Source: Gammaproteobacteria bacterium
Lineage (GTDB): Bacteria; Pseudomonadota; Gammaproteobacteria; Pseudomonadales; Azotimanducaceae
Direction of reading: 5' to 3'
Length of the DNA: 64,000 nt
Assembly: GCA_002690865.1 (NCBI GenBank)
Contig: NZGG01000031.1
Span: 1-64,000 of the forward strand
Positions 45,763 through 54,607 of this stretch are shown here, in pieces (the stretch's first letter is position 1; each line of letters begins with the position of its first letter). A model generated the notes under the pieces. The model was not told the DNA's origin. It saw nothing but the letters and a program-made list of their open reading frames with translations, and searched no databases. A program made the position numbers and the translations under genes.

Positions 45763-48582
45763 ATGTCAGATATTTATATATTGCCTCTTTCAACAGAAAT
45801 CAGTTCCTTGGATGTGCTTGGGGGTAAAGGTCGTTCTCTTGCCAAAATGGCGCAATCAGGTTTTGCGATTCCTGGGGGTTATTACGTGACAACTTTGGCT
45901 TACAAAGAATTTGTAGAGAAAAATAATCTTCAAGATAAGATCAATGAATTGGCAAAGCCAGAAATTGGCGAGTTCACCTTGTCGTTTGATGAGGCCTCAG
46001 CTGATATTCAAAATCTCTTTGGTCAGGCGAAACTCTCGTCCACGATGGCAGAGATGGTTGGTGATGCATATGATTCGCTGACGGATAAGAATATGCCGGT
46101 GGCTGTTCGCTCGTCAGCGACGGCTGAAGACCTCCCTGATATGTCCTTTGCAGGACAGCAGGATACGTATCTTAATGTAAGTGGCCGAGACGCGGTAGTA
46201 GTTGCAGTGCTTAATTGTTGGGCTTCACTATGGACTCCTCGTGCTATGAGTTATCGGCATGAGATGGGTATTCGGAATGATGATGTCGCGATGGCGGTGG
46301 TAGTGCAATTAATGGTGCCATCAGATGTCTCCGGTATTTTGTTTACCGCAAATCCAGCCACCGGAGAGCGTTCTGAGATAATCGTAAACTCAAGTTTTGG
46401 TTTAGGTGAGGCAATTGTTGGTGGTCAAGTTACGCCTGATACTTTTGTTCTTGATCGAAAAAACTTAGCGTCTAAAGAGACAATCATTGGGGCCAAGCAG
46501 CAAAAGGCCATTGCAGCGGATGGGCAAGGGATCATCCTGCGGGATATCCCAGAAAAAGACCGTGGGGAGTCGTCTCTTTCTTTCGATGCGCTCGCCGAGC
46601 TTGGTGAAATGGCGCTGAAAGTCGAGGCGGAATTCGAGGGAGTCCCGCAAGATATCGAGTGGGGCTTTTCGAAAGAAAAACTATGGTTGCTCCAGTCCCG
46701 ACCGATAACTAATTTACCTCCGCAGCCGATAGAGGTTTCTTGGGATGCTCCGCCCCATATCCAAATTTTATCGCGACGGCAAATCGTAGAAAATATACCG
46801 GACCCCTGCACGCCACTCTTTGAGGAGTTGTACCTTACTGAAGGTCTAGAGACCATGGAAAACGGTAAGAAGCGAGAGCTTCCCTTCGAAGGAGGCGGGC
46901 CGTTATTTTTGGCGCATAATGGTTTTGCTTATCAACGCTTTGATTTTCCTGAGGTGGTCGGAAAGAAGGAACAACAAGAAGTGTTGACTGAGGATCAGAT
47001 GGAAGCGGCTGAGATAGAAGCTGCTCGTAAGGAATTTGCAGAAAAACAAGAGGTTAAAGATCGTGCGCAGAGTGATCATGAATTAGAAAAGCAGGACCTT
47101 GCTTTATTTTTATCAGAGCTCAGCGACGACGATAAAAAATCTTTTGAGAGTTGGAGTGAAGCTGCAAAGCTCGATGACTTGGCCCATGCAATCACTATGC
47201 CTGCAAGTGAGGATATGGGAATGTCGGCAGGATCTAAAGTTAAAGGTAACGAACAGTTTCTGCGCGAGTGGCAAGAGAAGACCATGCCAGATATTGTGGC
47301 TTGGACTGAGGAGTGGCGTAAATTAGATCTTCGCAAAGCGTCCGATACACAACTATTGAACGGGGTGGCCGAACTTGCTAACGCTAGTGGTATATTTTGG
47401 TCATCAAACTCTAGTCATAGTTTCGGTGTGGCAAAAATAACCGACCATCAATTGCAAACCTTTTTGAAAGAAATTCTGCCGGATCAGAAATTCACCAGCG
47501 GCCAATTCTTAAGTGGTTTTAAATCGAAAACGACTGAAGCTAATGAAAGCTTATTTTTAATAGCCAAAGAAATTCGCTCCATTGACAGTTTATATGAACT
47601 GGTTCGGATAACGCCTCCAAATCGCCTGATGAAAGCACTACGTAATCATGCAGATGGTAAAAAAATAGTCGCAGCAGTTGATGAATACCTTAAGCATTAC
47701 GGGCATTTGGGCTATAGCCTCGACTTTGGCGAGCCATTGCCGTCAGATGATCCCTCAGGCCTCTTGGCGAACGTGAAAACTATGGTTGCCAATAGTGGAT
47801 ATGATCCCCGCAGCCAGGAAGAAAGTGCAAGACAGAAAAGAGAAAAAGCGACCAGAGAAATTGGGCAGTTACTTGAGGGGCTTTCGTTTTGGCAGTTTAG
47901 ATATCGTGTTTGGTTTGCGCAACGTTTTTATTATATCCGTGAAGAGGTTATGTATTACCTCTATTGGCCTTGGCCTGTTTTGCGAAAATTGGCGTTAGAG
48001 CTTGGGAAACGCTTTGTGGATGAGGGTATATTCCATAGAGCAGATGATGTTTTTTTTCTTTTCAGTAAGGAAATAACTGAAGCGATAGAAGCTAAAACCA
48101 ATCATCAGCCATTTCATGAAGTGCGGAACCTAATTGCTGAGCGTAGAGAGTTACGTGAGGCCCGAAAGCGCCTGCATCCGCCAGGTACCATACCTTTTGA
48201 GGCAAGTGAGCATCCCTCAGTTAGATTTAAAGAAACGCAAATTTATAATGACGCTGACAGCGATACGTTACTGGGTGTTCCCGTCAGTCCCGGCAAGGTT
48301 TCCGGACCTGCAAGCCTTATAAAAACGCCTGAAGAGTTTGGATTGATGAAACCTGGGTCTATTTTAGTTTGCCCGATGACGAACCCCGCATGGACGCCAC
48401 TCTTTGCTCATGCAGCAGGTCTCGTTACTGATATGGGCGGTATCCTGGGTCACGGATCGATAGTGGCGCGAGAATATGGAATACCAGCAGTGGTTGGTAC
48501 AGGAATTGGAACGCAGCGAATAAAACACGAGCAGCAGATTACGATAGACGGTGACTTGGGGTCGGTGAAGATTGATGAGTAA
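45763..48582 (+). CDS. Rifampicin-phosphotransferase-like dikinase (PPDK_N + PEP-utiliser domain)
   Basis: The N-terminal ~315 residues are an ATP-grasp pyruvate-phosphate-dikinase domain: G-G-K-G-R-S-L at about 21, A-V-R-S-S-A-T-A-E-D, and an E-W-G end with L-L-Q-S-R-P-I-T. A ~480-residue middle region with a charged coiled-coil insertion (about 405-450) follows, then a swivelling domain with the phosphohistidine H897 in G-G-I-L-G-H-G-S-I. There is no PEP-binding TIM barrel, so it is not PEP synthase. The architecture is that of rifampicin phosphotransferases, which use ATP to phosphorylate a small molecule. At 939 aa it is longer than the usual ~870. The substrate is unknown. Confidence 0.85.
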   Translation: MSDIYILPLSTEISSLDVLGGKGRSLAKMAQSGFAIPGGYYVTTLAYKEFVEKNNLQDKINELAKPEIGEFTLSFDEASADIQNLFGQAKLSSTMAEMVGDAYDSLTDKNMPVAVRSSATAEDLPDMSFAGQQDTYLNVSGRDAVVVAVLNCWASLWTPRAMSYRHEMGIRNDDVAMAVVVQLMVPSDVSGILFTANPATGERSEIIVNSSFGLGEAIVGGQVTPDTFVLDRKNLASKETIIGAKQQKAIAADGQGIILRDIPEKDRGESSLSFDALAELGEMALKVEAEFEGVPQDIEWGFSKEKLWLLQSRPITNLPPQPIEVSWDAPPHIQILSRRQIVENIPDPCTPLFEELYLTEGLETMENGKKRELPFEGGGPLFLAHNGFAYQRFDFPEVVGKKEQQEVLTEDQMEAAEIEAARKEFAEKQEVKDRAQSDHELEKQDLALFLSELSDDDKKSFESWSEAAKLDDLAHAITMPASEDMGMSAGSKVKGNEQFLREWQEKTMPDIVAWTEEWRKLDLRKASDTQLLNGVAELANASGIFWSSNSSHSFGVAKITDHQLQTFLKEILPDQKFTSGQFLSGFKSKTTEANESLFLIAKEIRSIDSLYELVRITPPNRLMKALRNHADGKKIVAAVDEYLKHYGHLGYSLDFGEPLPSDDPSGLLANVKTMVANSGYDPRSQEESARQKREKATREIGQLLEGLSFWQFRYRVWFAQRFYYIREEVMYYLYWPWPVLRKLALELGKRFVDEGIFHRADDVFFLFSKEITEAIEAKTNHQPFHEVRNLIAERRELREARKRLHPPGTIPFEASEHPSVRFKETQIYNDADSDTLLGVPVSPGKVSGPASLIKTPEEFGLMKPGSILVCPMTNPAWTPLFAHAAGLVTDMGGILGHGSIVAREYGIPAVVGTGIGTQRIKHEQQITIDGDLGSVKIDE

Positions 48583-48698
48583 GGTGAGATAGGTTTGCCT
48601 ATACAAATTTTCTTGCTAAAAATTGGTGTTGTCGTCTGCATGTACTTGCTTGTTTTTCTGAAAGCTCTAAACAATATTAGTCAAATAAAGGAGTAGGA

Positions 48699-50288
48699 AT
48701 GTCTAATTTTGAGAATTTTGGGAAAGGGAAATTAATGTTCCTTCCTCTGATTATTTTTTTTCTTTCAGCTCATGTATCTGGTGAAGGTAAACCCAATGTC
48801 ATCTTGGTAATGGCCGATGATATGGGATGGGCGCAGACCGGCTATTATGGGTATCCATTCATGGAAACGCCTAACCTTGACGATATGGCAAAGAACGGTC
48901 TTAGAATGGATCGATTCTATGCGGGGGCACCAAGTTGCACACCCACGCGTGCGTCTGTTCTAACCGGACGAACGAATGACCGCACCGGAGCTTTCCGAGT
49001 AGGACATTCAATCAATAAACAGGAGAAGATGCTTTCGACTGCGTTCAGGGAAGCAGGTTATGCGACTGCACATTTCGGAAAGTGGCATTTAAATCAGGTT
49101 GGTCCTATCGCGGGAGAGCTTGCAGATCATCCCTTATCAGCAAATGACCCCCATAACCCAGGAGAACTGGGGTTTGATTATTGGTTGAGTACACACCAAG
49201 GATTCGATTATCCAGAGTTTGAGCTAAGCCGGAACGGCACCCGTGAAGGTTTTAAAGGCGATGGTTCTGAGGTGATCGTTGCTGAAGCTGTGAAGTATAT
49301 TGCGACGCAAGTGACAGAGAAAAAACCTGTATTTGTTGTCATCTGGTACTCGGCGCCGCATGGTCCATGGGCTGCTGCTGACAGTGATGTTGAACCTTAC
49401 CTAGGGAATGTGAATCGAACCTCAGCGAATATGCTGGGTGAAATTGTTGGTATTGATCGTTCGATTGGCCATCTCAGAAGAAGTCTGAAAGAGATGGACA
49501 TAGCTGATAATACGTTAGTATGGTTCACTAGCGATAACGGTGGCACCGCAGATACTGACACCCATGTCGCTTTAGAAGGGGAAACTACGGTTATCACACA
49601 TCCATCAGACTGTGGAGATTATATCGATCCAAATCTGTCGAGTTTCGACGCGAGAACCATGCACAATTGTTGGTTAGGTGTGGATCCCGATAGTACAGGA
49701 CATTTGCGTGGCTTTAAGAAAGATTTTTATGAGGGAGGCCTTCGTGAGCCTACTGTTGTGGAGTGGCCTGCGAAGATCAGGCCAAGGGGATCTAATTTTC
49801 CATCAGGAACGGTCGACATATTTCCAACACTAATCGATTTGGCAGGTCTCGATCCAAACGCTATCAACCAGGTACACGATGGAATATCTTTGGCAGAAGC
49901 ATTCAAAGAGGAACCCGTGCGACGCGAGCAACCCCTAGGATTCCGAGCGAGTGGTGGCTGGATGTGGTTAGATAACGATTGGAAGATCGTGAAGAATGGT
50001 GATTATGTCGGTAATGAAAATGATCTTCCCTACGAACTATATAATGTCATTGGTGATCCAAGTGAAGAGCATAATTTGATTGAGACCTACCCTGATTTAG
50101 CGAATCAACTATATGAGCAATTCAAAATATGGAGTCTTTCAGTAAGTCGAAGCGCGTTGGGGGCGGATTATCTAGAAGGTAGAGTGCTGCCGACGGGTCG
50201 TGCACCCAACTCTGTGATAGATGATCGTCGAGCGGCGCAGATAAAAGAATGGACTGCAGAAGTTCGTTCCGCAGAAGAGGGGAGCTAG
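48699..50288 (+). CDS. Exported type I sulfatase (CTPTR)
   Basis: A formylglycine-dependent arylsulfatase-type enzyme of 529 aa. The N-terminal signal segment is followed by M-A-D-D-M-G-W-A, the maturation motif C-T-P-T-R with Cys80, the conserved G-K-W-H-L and the metal site T-S-D-N-G-G. Compared with the paralog at 51786 it has an insertion of about 25-30 residues after the S-D-N-G-G site, containing two cysteines. A 116-bp gap with a weak 5-bp hairpin (48589-48602) separates it from the dikinase gene; AAAGGAG precedes its ATG. The next sulfatase starts 8 bp after its stop. Confidence 0.92.
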   Translation: MSNFENFGKGKLMFLPLIIFFLSAHVSGEGKPNVILVMADDMGWAQTGYYGYPFMETPNLDDMAKNGLRMDRFYAGAPSCTPTRASVLTGRTNDRTGAFRVGHSINKQEKMLSTAFREAGYATAHFGKWHLNQVGPIAGELADHPLSANDPHNPGELGFDYWLSTHQGFDYPEFELSRNGTREGFKGDGSEVIVAEAVKYIATQVTEKKPVFVVIWYSAPHGPWAAADSDVEPYLGNVNRTSANMLGEIVGIDRSIGHLRRSLKEMDIADNTLVWFTSDNGGTADTDTHVALEGETTVITHPSDCGDYIDPNLSSFDARTMHNCWLGVDPDSTGHLRGFKKDFYEGGLREPTVVEWPAKIRPRGSNFPSGTVDIFPTLIDLAGLDPNAINQVHDGISLAEAFKEEPVRREQPLGFRASGGWMWLDNDWKIVKNGDYVGNENDLPYELYNVIGDPSEEHNLIETYPDLANQLYEQFKIWSLSVSRSALGADYLEGRVLPTGRAPNSVIDDRRAAQIKEWTAEVRSAEEGS

Positions 50289-50296
50289 GCCTTAGG

Positions 50297-51772
50297 ATGG
50301 CACCAAATATCATATTATTTATGACGGATCAGTTAAGACGAGACGCGCTTGGTTGTTACGGAAATGAAATATGCAAAACGCCAAATCTAGATAAGCTCGC
50401 AAATGACGGCGCACGGTTTGACCAGGCCTACACAGTGAGCCCGGTATGTTCGCCCTCGCGTGCTGCTTTGATGTCAGGTCTTTATCCGCATAACAACGGT
50501 GTGATGATGAATACTCATATTGCCCCGGCATGGAACCGCGGTCTTCCTAAGGAAACGCCTACGTTCAGCCAGCAGCTTAAGAATGCAGGATACGTTCTGG
50601 ATTATGTAGGCAAGTGGCACGTCAACCAGGATCTGGGTCCAGAGGAGTTTGGCTTTGATAGACACTACGCTTCTCAGCAACCTCTTGCCGGACCGCAAAG
50701 AAAACAAAAAGCTCGTTCTGAGCCAACTAAGCGCGACACAATCTCGTCAAGCCGAGTTTTGAAAGCAGGGTTGAAAATAGAGCCAGGTTCAACGTCGACG
50801 TTGGATTTTAAGCATGGGAGCATGATCGTAGCCGGAACAAGTAATGTGTCGCTTGAAGAATATGCTACTCGCAGAGTGACTGATACGGGCATAGCGATGT
50901 TGCGTGAGCGGGCGGTAGGAGATAAACCATTTTTCCTGCGCATGGATGTGGTTGCCCCGCACTTTCCTAACCTTCCGCCGGAGCCTTATGCCTCGATCTA
51001 CGATCCAGAAATTATTCCGCCATGGCCGAATTTTGAGGAGTCTTTTGAAGGAAAACCTACTTCGCATCTCCGCAAACATCAGGAATGGAATTTACAAAAT
51101 AAGGACTGGTCCTGGTGGCAGAATATCGTCGCTAAATATTATGGTGATGTAACGCTAATTGATGATTGTGTTGGGAGGGTGCTTGATGCCATTCGAGAGT
51201 GTGGTATTGAAGAAGAGACTATCTTTGTATTTTCGACTGATCATGGCGATGCGACCGGCAGTCATAAGCATTTTGAGAAATCGGGCACGATGTATGATGA
51301 GGTATTTCGTATTCCGTTATTGGCGAAAGTGCCCGGTAAAAAATCTCGACAGGTCCCAGAATTTGTTCGCTTGATGGATCTGATGCCGACGTTTATCGAG
51401 TGGGGTAGTGGAGAAATACCTGATGACATAGATGCGAGTAGTTTAGTGCCTCTGATTAATGGAGAGGCACCTCCGAATTGGCCCGACAGTGTCTACTGCG
51501 AAAGTCATGGTGAGGTATGGGGTTACAGTAGTCAACGAATGGTCCGCACGGCCCGGTGGAAATATGTTTATGATCCCCACGGGTCGGACGAACTTTATGA
51601 TTTAGAAGTAGACTCGGCTGAGATGAATAACCTTATTGATAAAGAAGGTTATCAAAAAGTTCTTGATGAAATGAAAGCACGTCTTTTGGGTTGGAACGAT
51701 GCGACTAATGATATGTTTCAATGGCAATGGGTAAGATGGAATTTTCCTGAACCGATAAGTCCTTATCGATAA
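50297..51772 (+). CDS. Cytoplasmic type I sulfatase (CSPSR)
   Basis: This 491-aa sulfatase has F-M-T-D-Q-L-R-R-D at the very N-terminus, the maturation motif C-S-P-S-R with Cys51, G-K-W-H, and F-S-T-D-H-G-D for the second metal site. It resembles choline-sulfatase/heparan N-sulfatase-like enzymes. I chose the ATG at 50297; an upstream start at 50249 would overlap the previous gene and add an unconserved Arg-rich leader. With this start there is no signal peptide, so it should act in the cytoplasm, unlike the two paralogs on either side. The gap to the next gene is 13 bp. Confidence 0.9.
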   Translation: MAPNIILFMTDQLRRDALGCYGNEICKTPNLDKLANDGARFDQAYTVSPVCSPSRAALMSGLYPHNNGVMMNTHIAPAWNRGLPKETPTFSQQLKNAGYVLDYVGKWHVNQDLGPEEFGFDRHYASQQPLAGPQRKQKARSEPTKRDTISSSRVLKAGLKIEPGSTSTLDFKHGSMIVAGTSNVSLEEYATRRVTDTGIAMLRERAVGDKPFFLRMDVVAPHFPNLPPEPYASIYDPEIIPPWPNFEESFEGKPTSHLRKHQEWNLQNKDWSWWQNIVAKYYGDVTLIDDCVGRVLDAIRECGIEEETIFVFSTDHGDATGSHKHFEKSGTMYDEVFRIPLLAKVPGKKSRQVPEFVRLMDLMPTFIEWGSGEIPDDIDASSLVPLINGEAPPNWPDSVYCESHGEVWGYSSQRMVRTARWKYVYDPHGSDELYDLEVDSAEMNNLIDKEGYQKVLDEMKARLLGWNDATNDMFQWQWVRWNFPEPISPYR

Positions 51773-51785
51773 GGAAATTGTTACT

Positions 51786-53204
51786 ATGGTAGTGAGAAAG
51801 TGTTGGTTAATTATCCTTACGGTTTTGTTATCTATCCAAGTCGTCGCAGCACCTAACGTTATCTTTGTGATGGCCGATGATATGGGGTTTGCTCAGACGA
51901 GTTATTATGATCATCCTGTACTTGAGACGCCAAATCTGGATGAAATGGCAGAAAATGGCCTACGTTTGGACCGCTTCTATACAGGGGCTCCGCAGTGTTC
52001 GACTACTCGTGCAACTATACTAACTGGGAGAACGAATGACCGTACTGGTGTCTTTACGGTGGGTGATTCAATCAATAAACAGGAAAAAACTTTATCACAG
52101 GCATTTCGTAATGCTGGATATACGACAGCCCATTTTGGTAAATGGCATCTGAATCAAGTGAATGCCCCTGAGGGTAATCCTATGCCCCTTTCTGATCCGC
52201 ATAATCCGGGGGAGCTTGGGTTTGACTACTGGCTTAGTGAGACCAATCAGTTTAATTTGGACCCGCAGTTAAGTCGTAACGGGGTGGTGGAAAATTTTAA
52301 AGGTGAATCATCTGAGATTTTGGTAGAGGAAGCGCTTAAATTTTTAGAGCAATCTCATAAGGAGAGTACGCCTGCTTTTATTCTTATTTGGTACGCGTCT
52401 CCACATAGTCCGATGGAAGCTCTCGATAAGGATAAGACTGCGTTTGCGGATATGCATGAATTCTCTGCAGCACACCACGGAGAGATCGTGGCTATGGATC
52501 GCTCCATCGGTATGTTGCGTAAGGGGATAGCAGAGCTTGGAATTAGAGATAATACATTGGTCTGGTTTAATAGCGATAATGGAGGGTTGCCTTCATTCGG
52601 TGTTAGCTCTGGCGGGAGACGAGGATACATTCCAGGAGTCAATCCTGATTCGACCGGGTATTTGCGTGGATCAAAGAGTAGTTTTTATGAGGGAGGTTTT
52701 CGTGTCCCAGCGATTATTGAGTGGCCAGGCAAGTTAAAACCTAGGATATCTCATTTTCCTGTAACAACACTCGATATGTTTCCCACTTTAATCGATATTG
52801 TCGGTCTCAATCGTAACGATATTAACGAGGTGCATGATGGTATTTCCCTAGTCAATCTGTTTGAGGCTGACCCAAAGAGACGGGACCGTCAAATTGGTTT
52901 TCGTGTTGGAGAGAATTTGGGATGGTTGGATAATGATTATAAGCTTATTTACTATCGTGATTATGCCAAAGCTTTTATTGATGGTGTGTGGAGTCCCCAA
53001 ATTTTACAGTCATTACCTAGGCAGTGGGAATTATATAATGTAGTTGAAGACCCTTCGGAGGAAAATAATTTGATGGAGAGCGAGCCTGAAATCGCGGCGC
53101 GAATGATAGCGGAATTGGAGGCATGGATTGCATCGGTTGATAGAAGTGTTGAGGGTGCTGACTATCCAGAAGGTAGGGTATTACCAACTGGACGAGAAAA
53201 TTAA
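51786..53204 (+). CDS. Exported sulfatase-family protein with atypical CSTTR motif
   Basis: This protein is closely similar to the one at 48699 along most of its length: M-A-D-D-M-G-F-A, the shared T-G-R-T-N-D-R-T-G and S-I-N-K-Q-E-K, K-W-H-L-N-Q-V, and N-S-D-N-G-G. A signal peptide ends V-V-A-A. The maturation motif, however, reads C71-S-T-T-R instead of C-x-P/A-x-R: codon 73 is ACT where Pro or Ala is expected. Metal-binding positions otherwise look intact. It is either a sulfatase matured in an unusual way or a degenerate paralog. The length of 472 aa is full. The last gene of the series starts 16 bp after it. Confidence 0.88.
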   Translation: MVVRKCWLIILTVLLSIQVVAAPNVIFVMADDMGFAQTSYYDHPVLETPNLDEMAENGLRLDRFYTGAPQCSTTRATILTGRTNDRTGVFTVGDSINKQEKTLSQAFRNAGYTTAHFGKWHLNQVNAPEGNPMPLSDPHNPGELGFDYWLSETNQFNLDPQLSRNGVVENFKGESSEILVEEALKFLEQSHKESTPAFILIWYASPHSPMEALDKDKTAFADMHEFSAAHHGEIVAMDRSIGMLRKGIAELGIRDNTLVWFNSDNGGLPSFGVSSGGRRGYIPGVNPDSTGYLRGSKSSFYEGGFRVPAIIEWPGKLKPRISHFPVTTLDMFPTLIDIVGLNRNDINEVHDGISLVNLFEADPKRRDRQIGFRVGENLGWLDNDYKLIYYRDYAKAFIDGVWSPQILQSLPRQWELYNVVEDPSEENNLMESEPEIAARMIAELEAWIASVDRSVEGADYPEGRVLPTGREN

Positions 53205-53220
53205 AAAAAAGGATGCATGA

Positions 53221-54594
53221 ATGATCTTTACTGGATGGGAAGGACCACTAGCACTACTGGAGCACGAGGTAACTCAACGAGAATATGAAGGATGCCCGGT
53301 TCCCGAAGCGTTAAAAAACCAGATCTCTGCATTGGATGACGAGAAAGATGTTTGGGACTTCGAGGCTGTCGATGGCCTATATCGACAACTAGAGCGATTG
53401 CCGATGGATCCAACATTCTCCTATGTTCAGCCCAATGATTTAGAGGGTATCCGTAAGGAACGCCCCGTTGGTCCTAGACAACTGACTAATATTTTAGAAT
53501 CAGATCTACTCGATAAGTTCCACGGAGCATGGACCGGACGTGCGGCTGGTTGTGCTCTGGGTAAACCTGTTGAGGGTATGGGTATCATGGGACGGGAAGG
53601 AATGATTGGAAGACAAGCGATCAGAACCTACCTGACAAATCGGGAACATTGGCCCCTCGACTTTTATTTCACTGGCGTTGATGCTGGAGATGGTCTGAAA
53701 ATCCATTGCCCTCAGTCCCAGAGAGAAAATATTGCGTTCATGGAGCCCGATGATGATATTCATTACACACTCATCGCACTCTCTGTCCTAGAAAAGTTTG
53801 GTCCGGATTTTGAGTGGCATAATGTGGCAACCGCGTGGAATACTAGTTTACCCTATTATGCGATTTGCACAGCAGAGGCTCAGGCGATCATGAACTATAA
53901 TAATGCTGTTCCTCGTAAAGCTCTGTCCAAATGGGTGAGTCCTGAATATACGAGTACAAATCGTAATCCATACCGAGAGTGGATTGGGGCTCAGATTCGT
54001 GCTGATGGTTGGGGTTATGCTTGCGCCGGTAATCCAGAATTGGCAGCAGAATTTGCTTATCGGGATGCTTGTTGGACTCACAGAGCGAATGGTATTTACG
54101 GTGAAATGATGTTTGCCGCAATTATCGCAGCAGCATTTGTGATTGATGATGCTACTGAGCTAATAAGTATTGGTCTCTCCGAAATTCCAAAGAATTGCAG
54201 GCTTTCCGAAGCCTGTCTTTCTGCGTTGAATACGATACCAAAGTGTCAAGATTTCCATGAGTATATGGATTGGGTTGAATTAAACTATGGAGAGCTCAAT
54301 GGCGTTCACACCGTGAATAACGCGCTTGTGGTCATTGGATCTATGATTTTCGGTCAGATGGATTTTCATCAGTCTATTTGTCGATCGGTAGAGGGTGGCT
54401 GGGATACTGATTGTAATGGCGCGACTTGTGGCTCGATTGTAGGAGCCTCCGCGGGCACAAAAGGTCTAAATTCTAGTTTAGTGGCACCGCTCAATGATAC
54501 TATCAAGCCTAACGTGATTGGCTTCCAGGAAATTAGTATGACGGAACTGGCAGAGCGCACACTAGAGGTCTATAAGTGTGTCGCTGGTCAGTAA
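53221..54594 (+). CDS. ADP-ribosylglycohydrolase-family protein
   Basis: The PF03747-type all-helical fold begins near residue 97 with G-A-W-T-G-R-A-A-G-C-A-L-G-K-P. The metal-binding acidic cluster is P-D-D-D-I-H-Y-T, and a second one is G-W-D-T-D-C-N-G-A-T near the C-terminus, both as in dinuclear-Mg ADP-ribosyl hydrolases. The first ~95 residues form an extra N-terminal region. Family members in catabolic loci may cleave N-glycosides other than ADP-ribose, so the reaction is open. There is no signal peptide. AGGATG lies at good spacing before the ATG. It closes the plus-strand sulfatase series and converges on a DUF3604 gene. Confidence 0.87.
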   Translation: MIFTGWEGPLALLEHEVTQREYEGCPVPEALKNQISALDDEKDVWDFEAVDGLYRQLERLPMDPTFSYVQPNDLEGIRKERPVGPRQLTNILESDLLDKFHGAWTGRAAGCALGKPVEGMGIMGREGMIGRQAIRTYLTNREHWPLDFYFTGVDAGDGLKIHCPQSQRENIAFMEPDDDIHYTLIALSVLEKFGPDFEWHNVATAWNTSLPYYAICTAEAQAIMNYNNAVPRKALSKWVSPEYTSTNRNPYREWIGAQIRADGWGYACAGNPELAAEFAYRDACWTHRANGIYGEMMFAAIIAAAFVIDDATELISIGLSEIPKNCRLSEACLSALNTIPKCQDFHEYMDWVELNYGELNGVHTVNNALVVIGSMIFGQMDFHQSICRSVEGGWDTDCNGATCGSIVGASAGTKGLNSSLVAPLNDTIKPNVIGFQEISMTELAERTLEVYKCVAGQ

Positions 54595-54607
54595 ACGATA
54601 TTCTTTC

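Noticed and set aside
46425-46856. Antisense gene inside the dikinase
   Set aside because: Shadow of a well-conserved ATP-grasp domain; Ser/Arg-rich, with no start context.
48589-48602. Terminator between the dikinase and the next sulfatase
   Set aside because: The stem is only five pairs and is not followed by a clean T-run, so I did not list it as a terminator.
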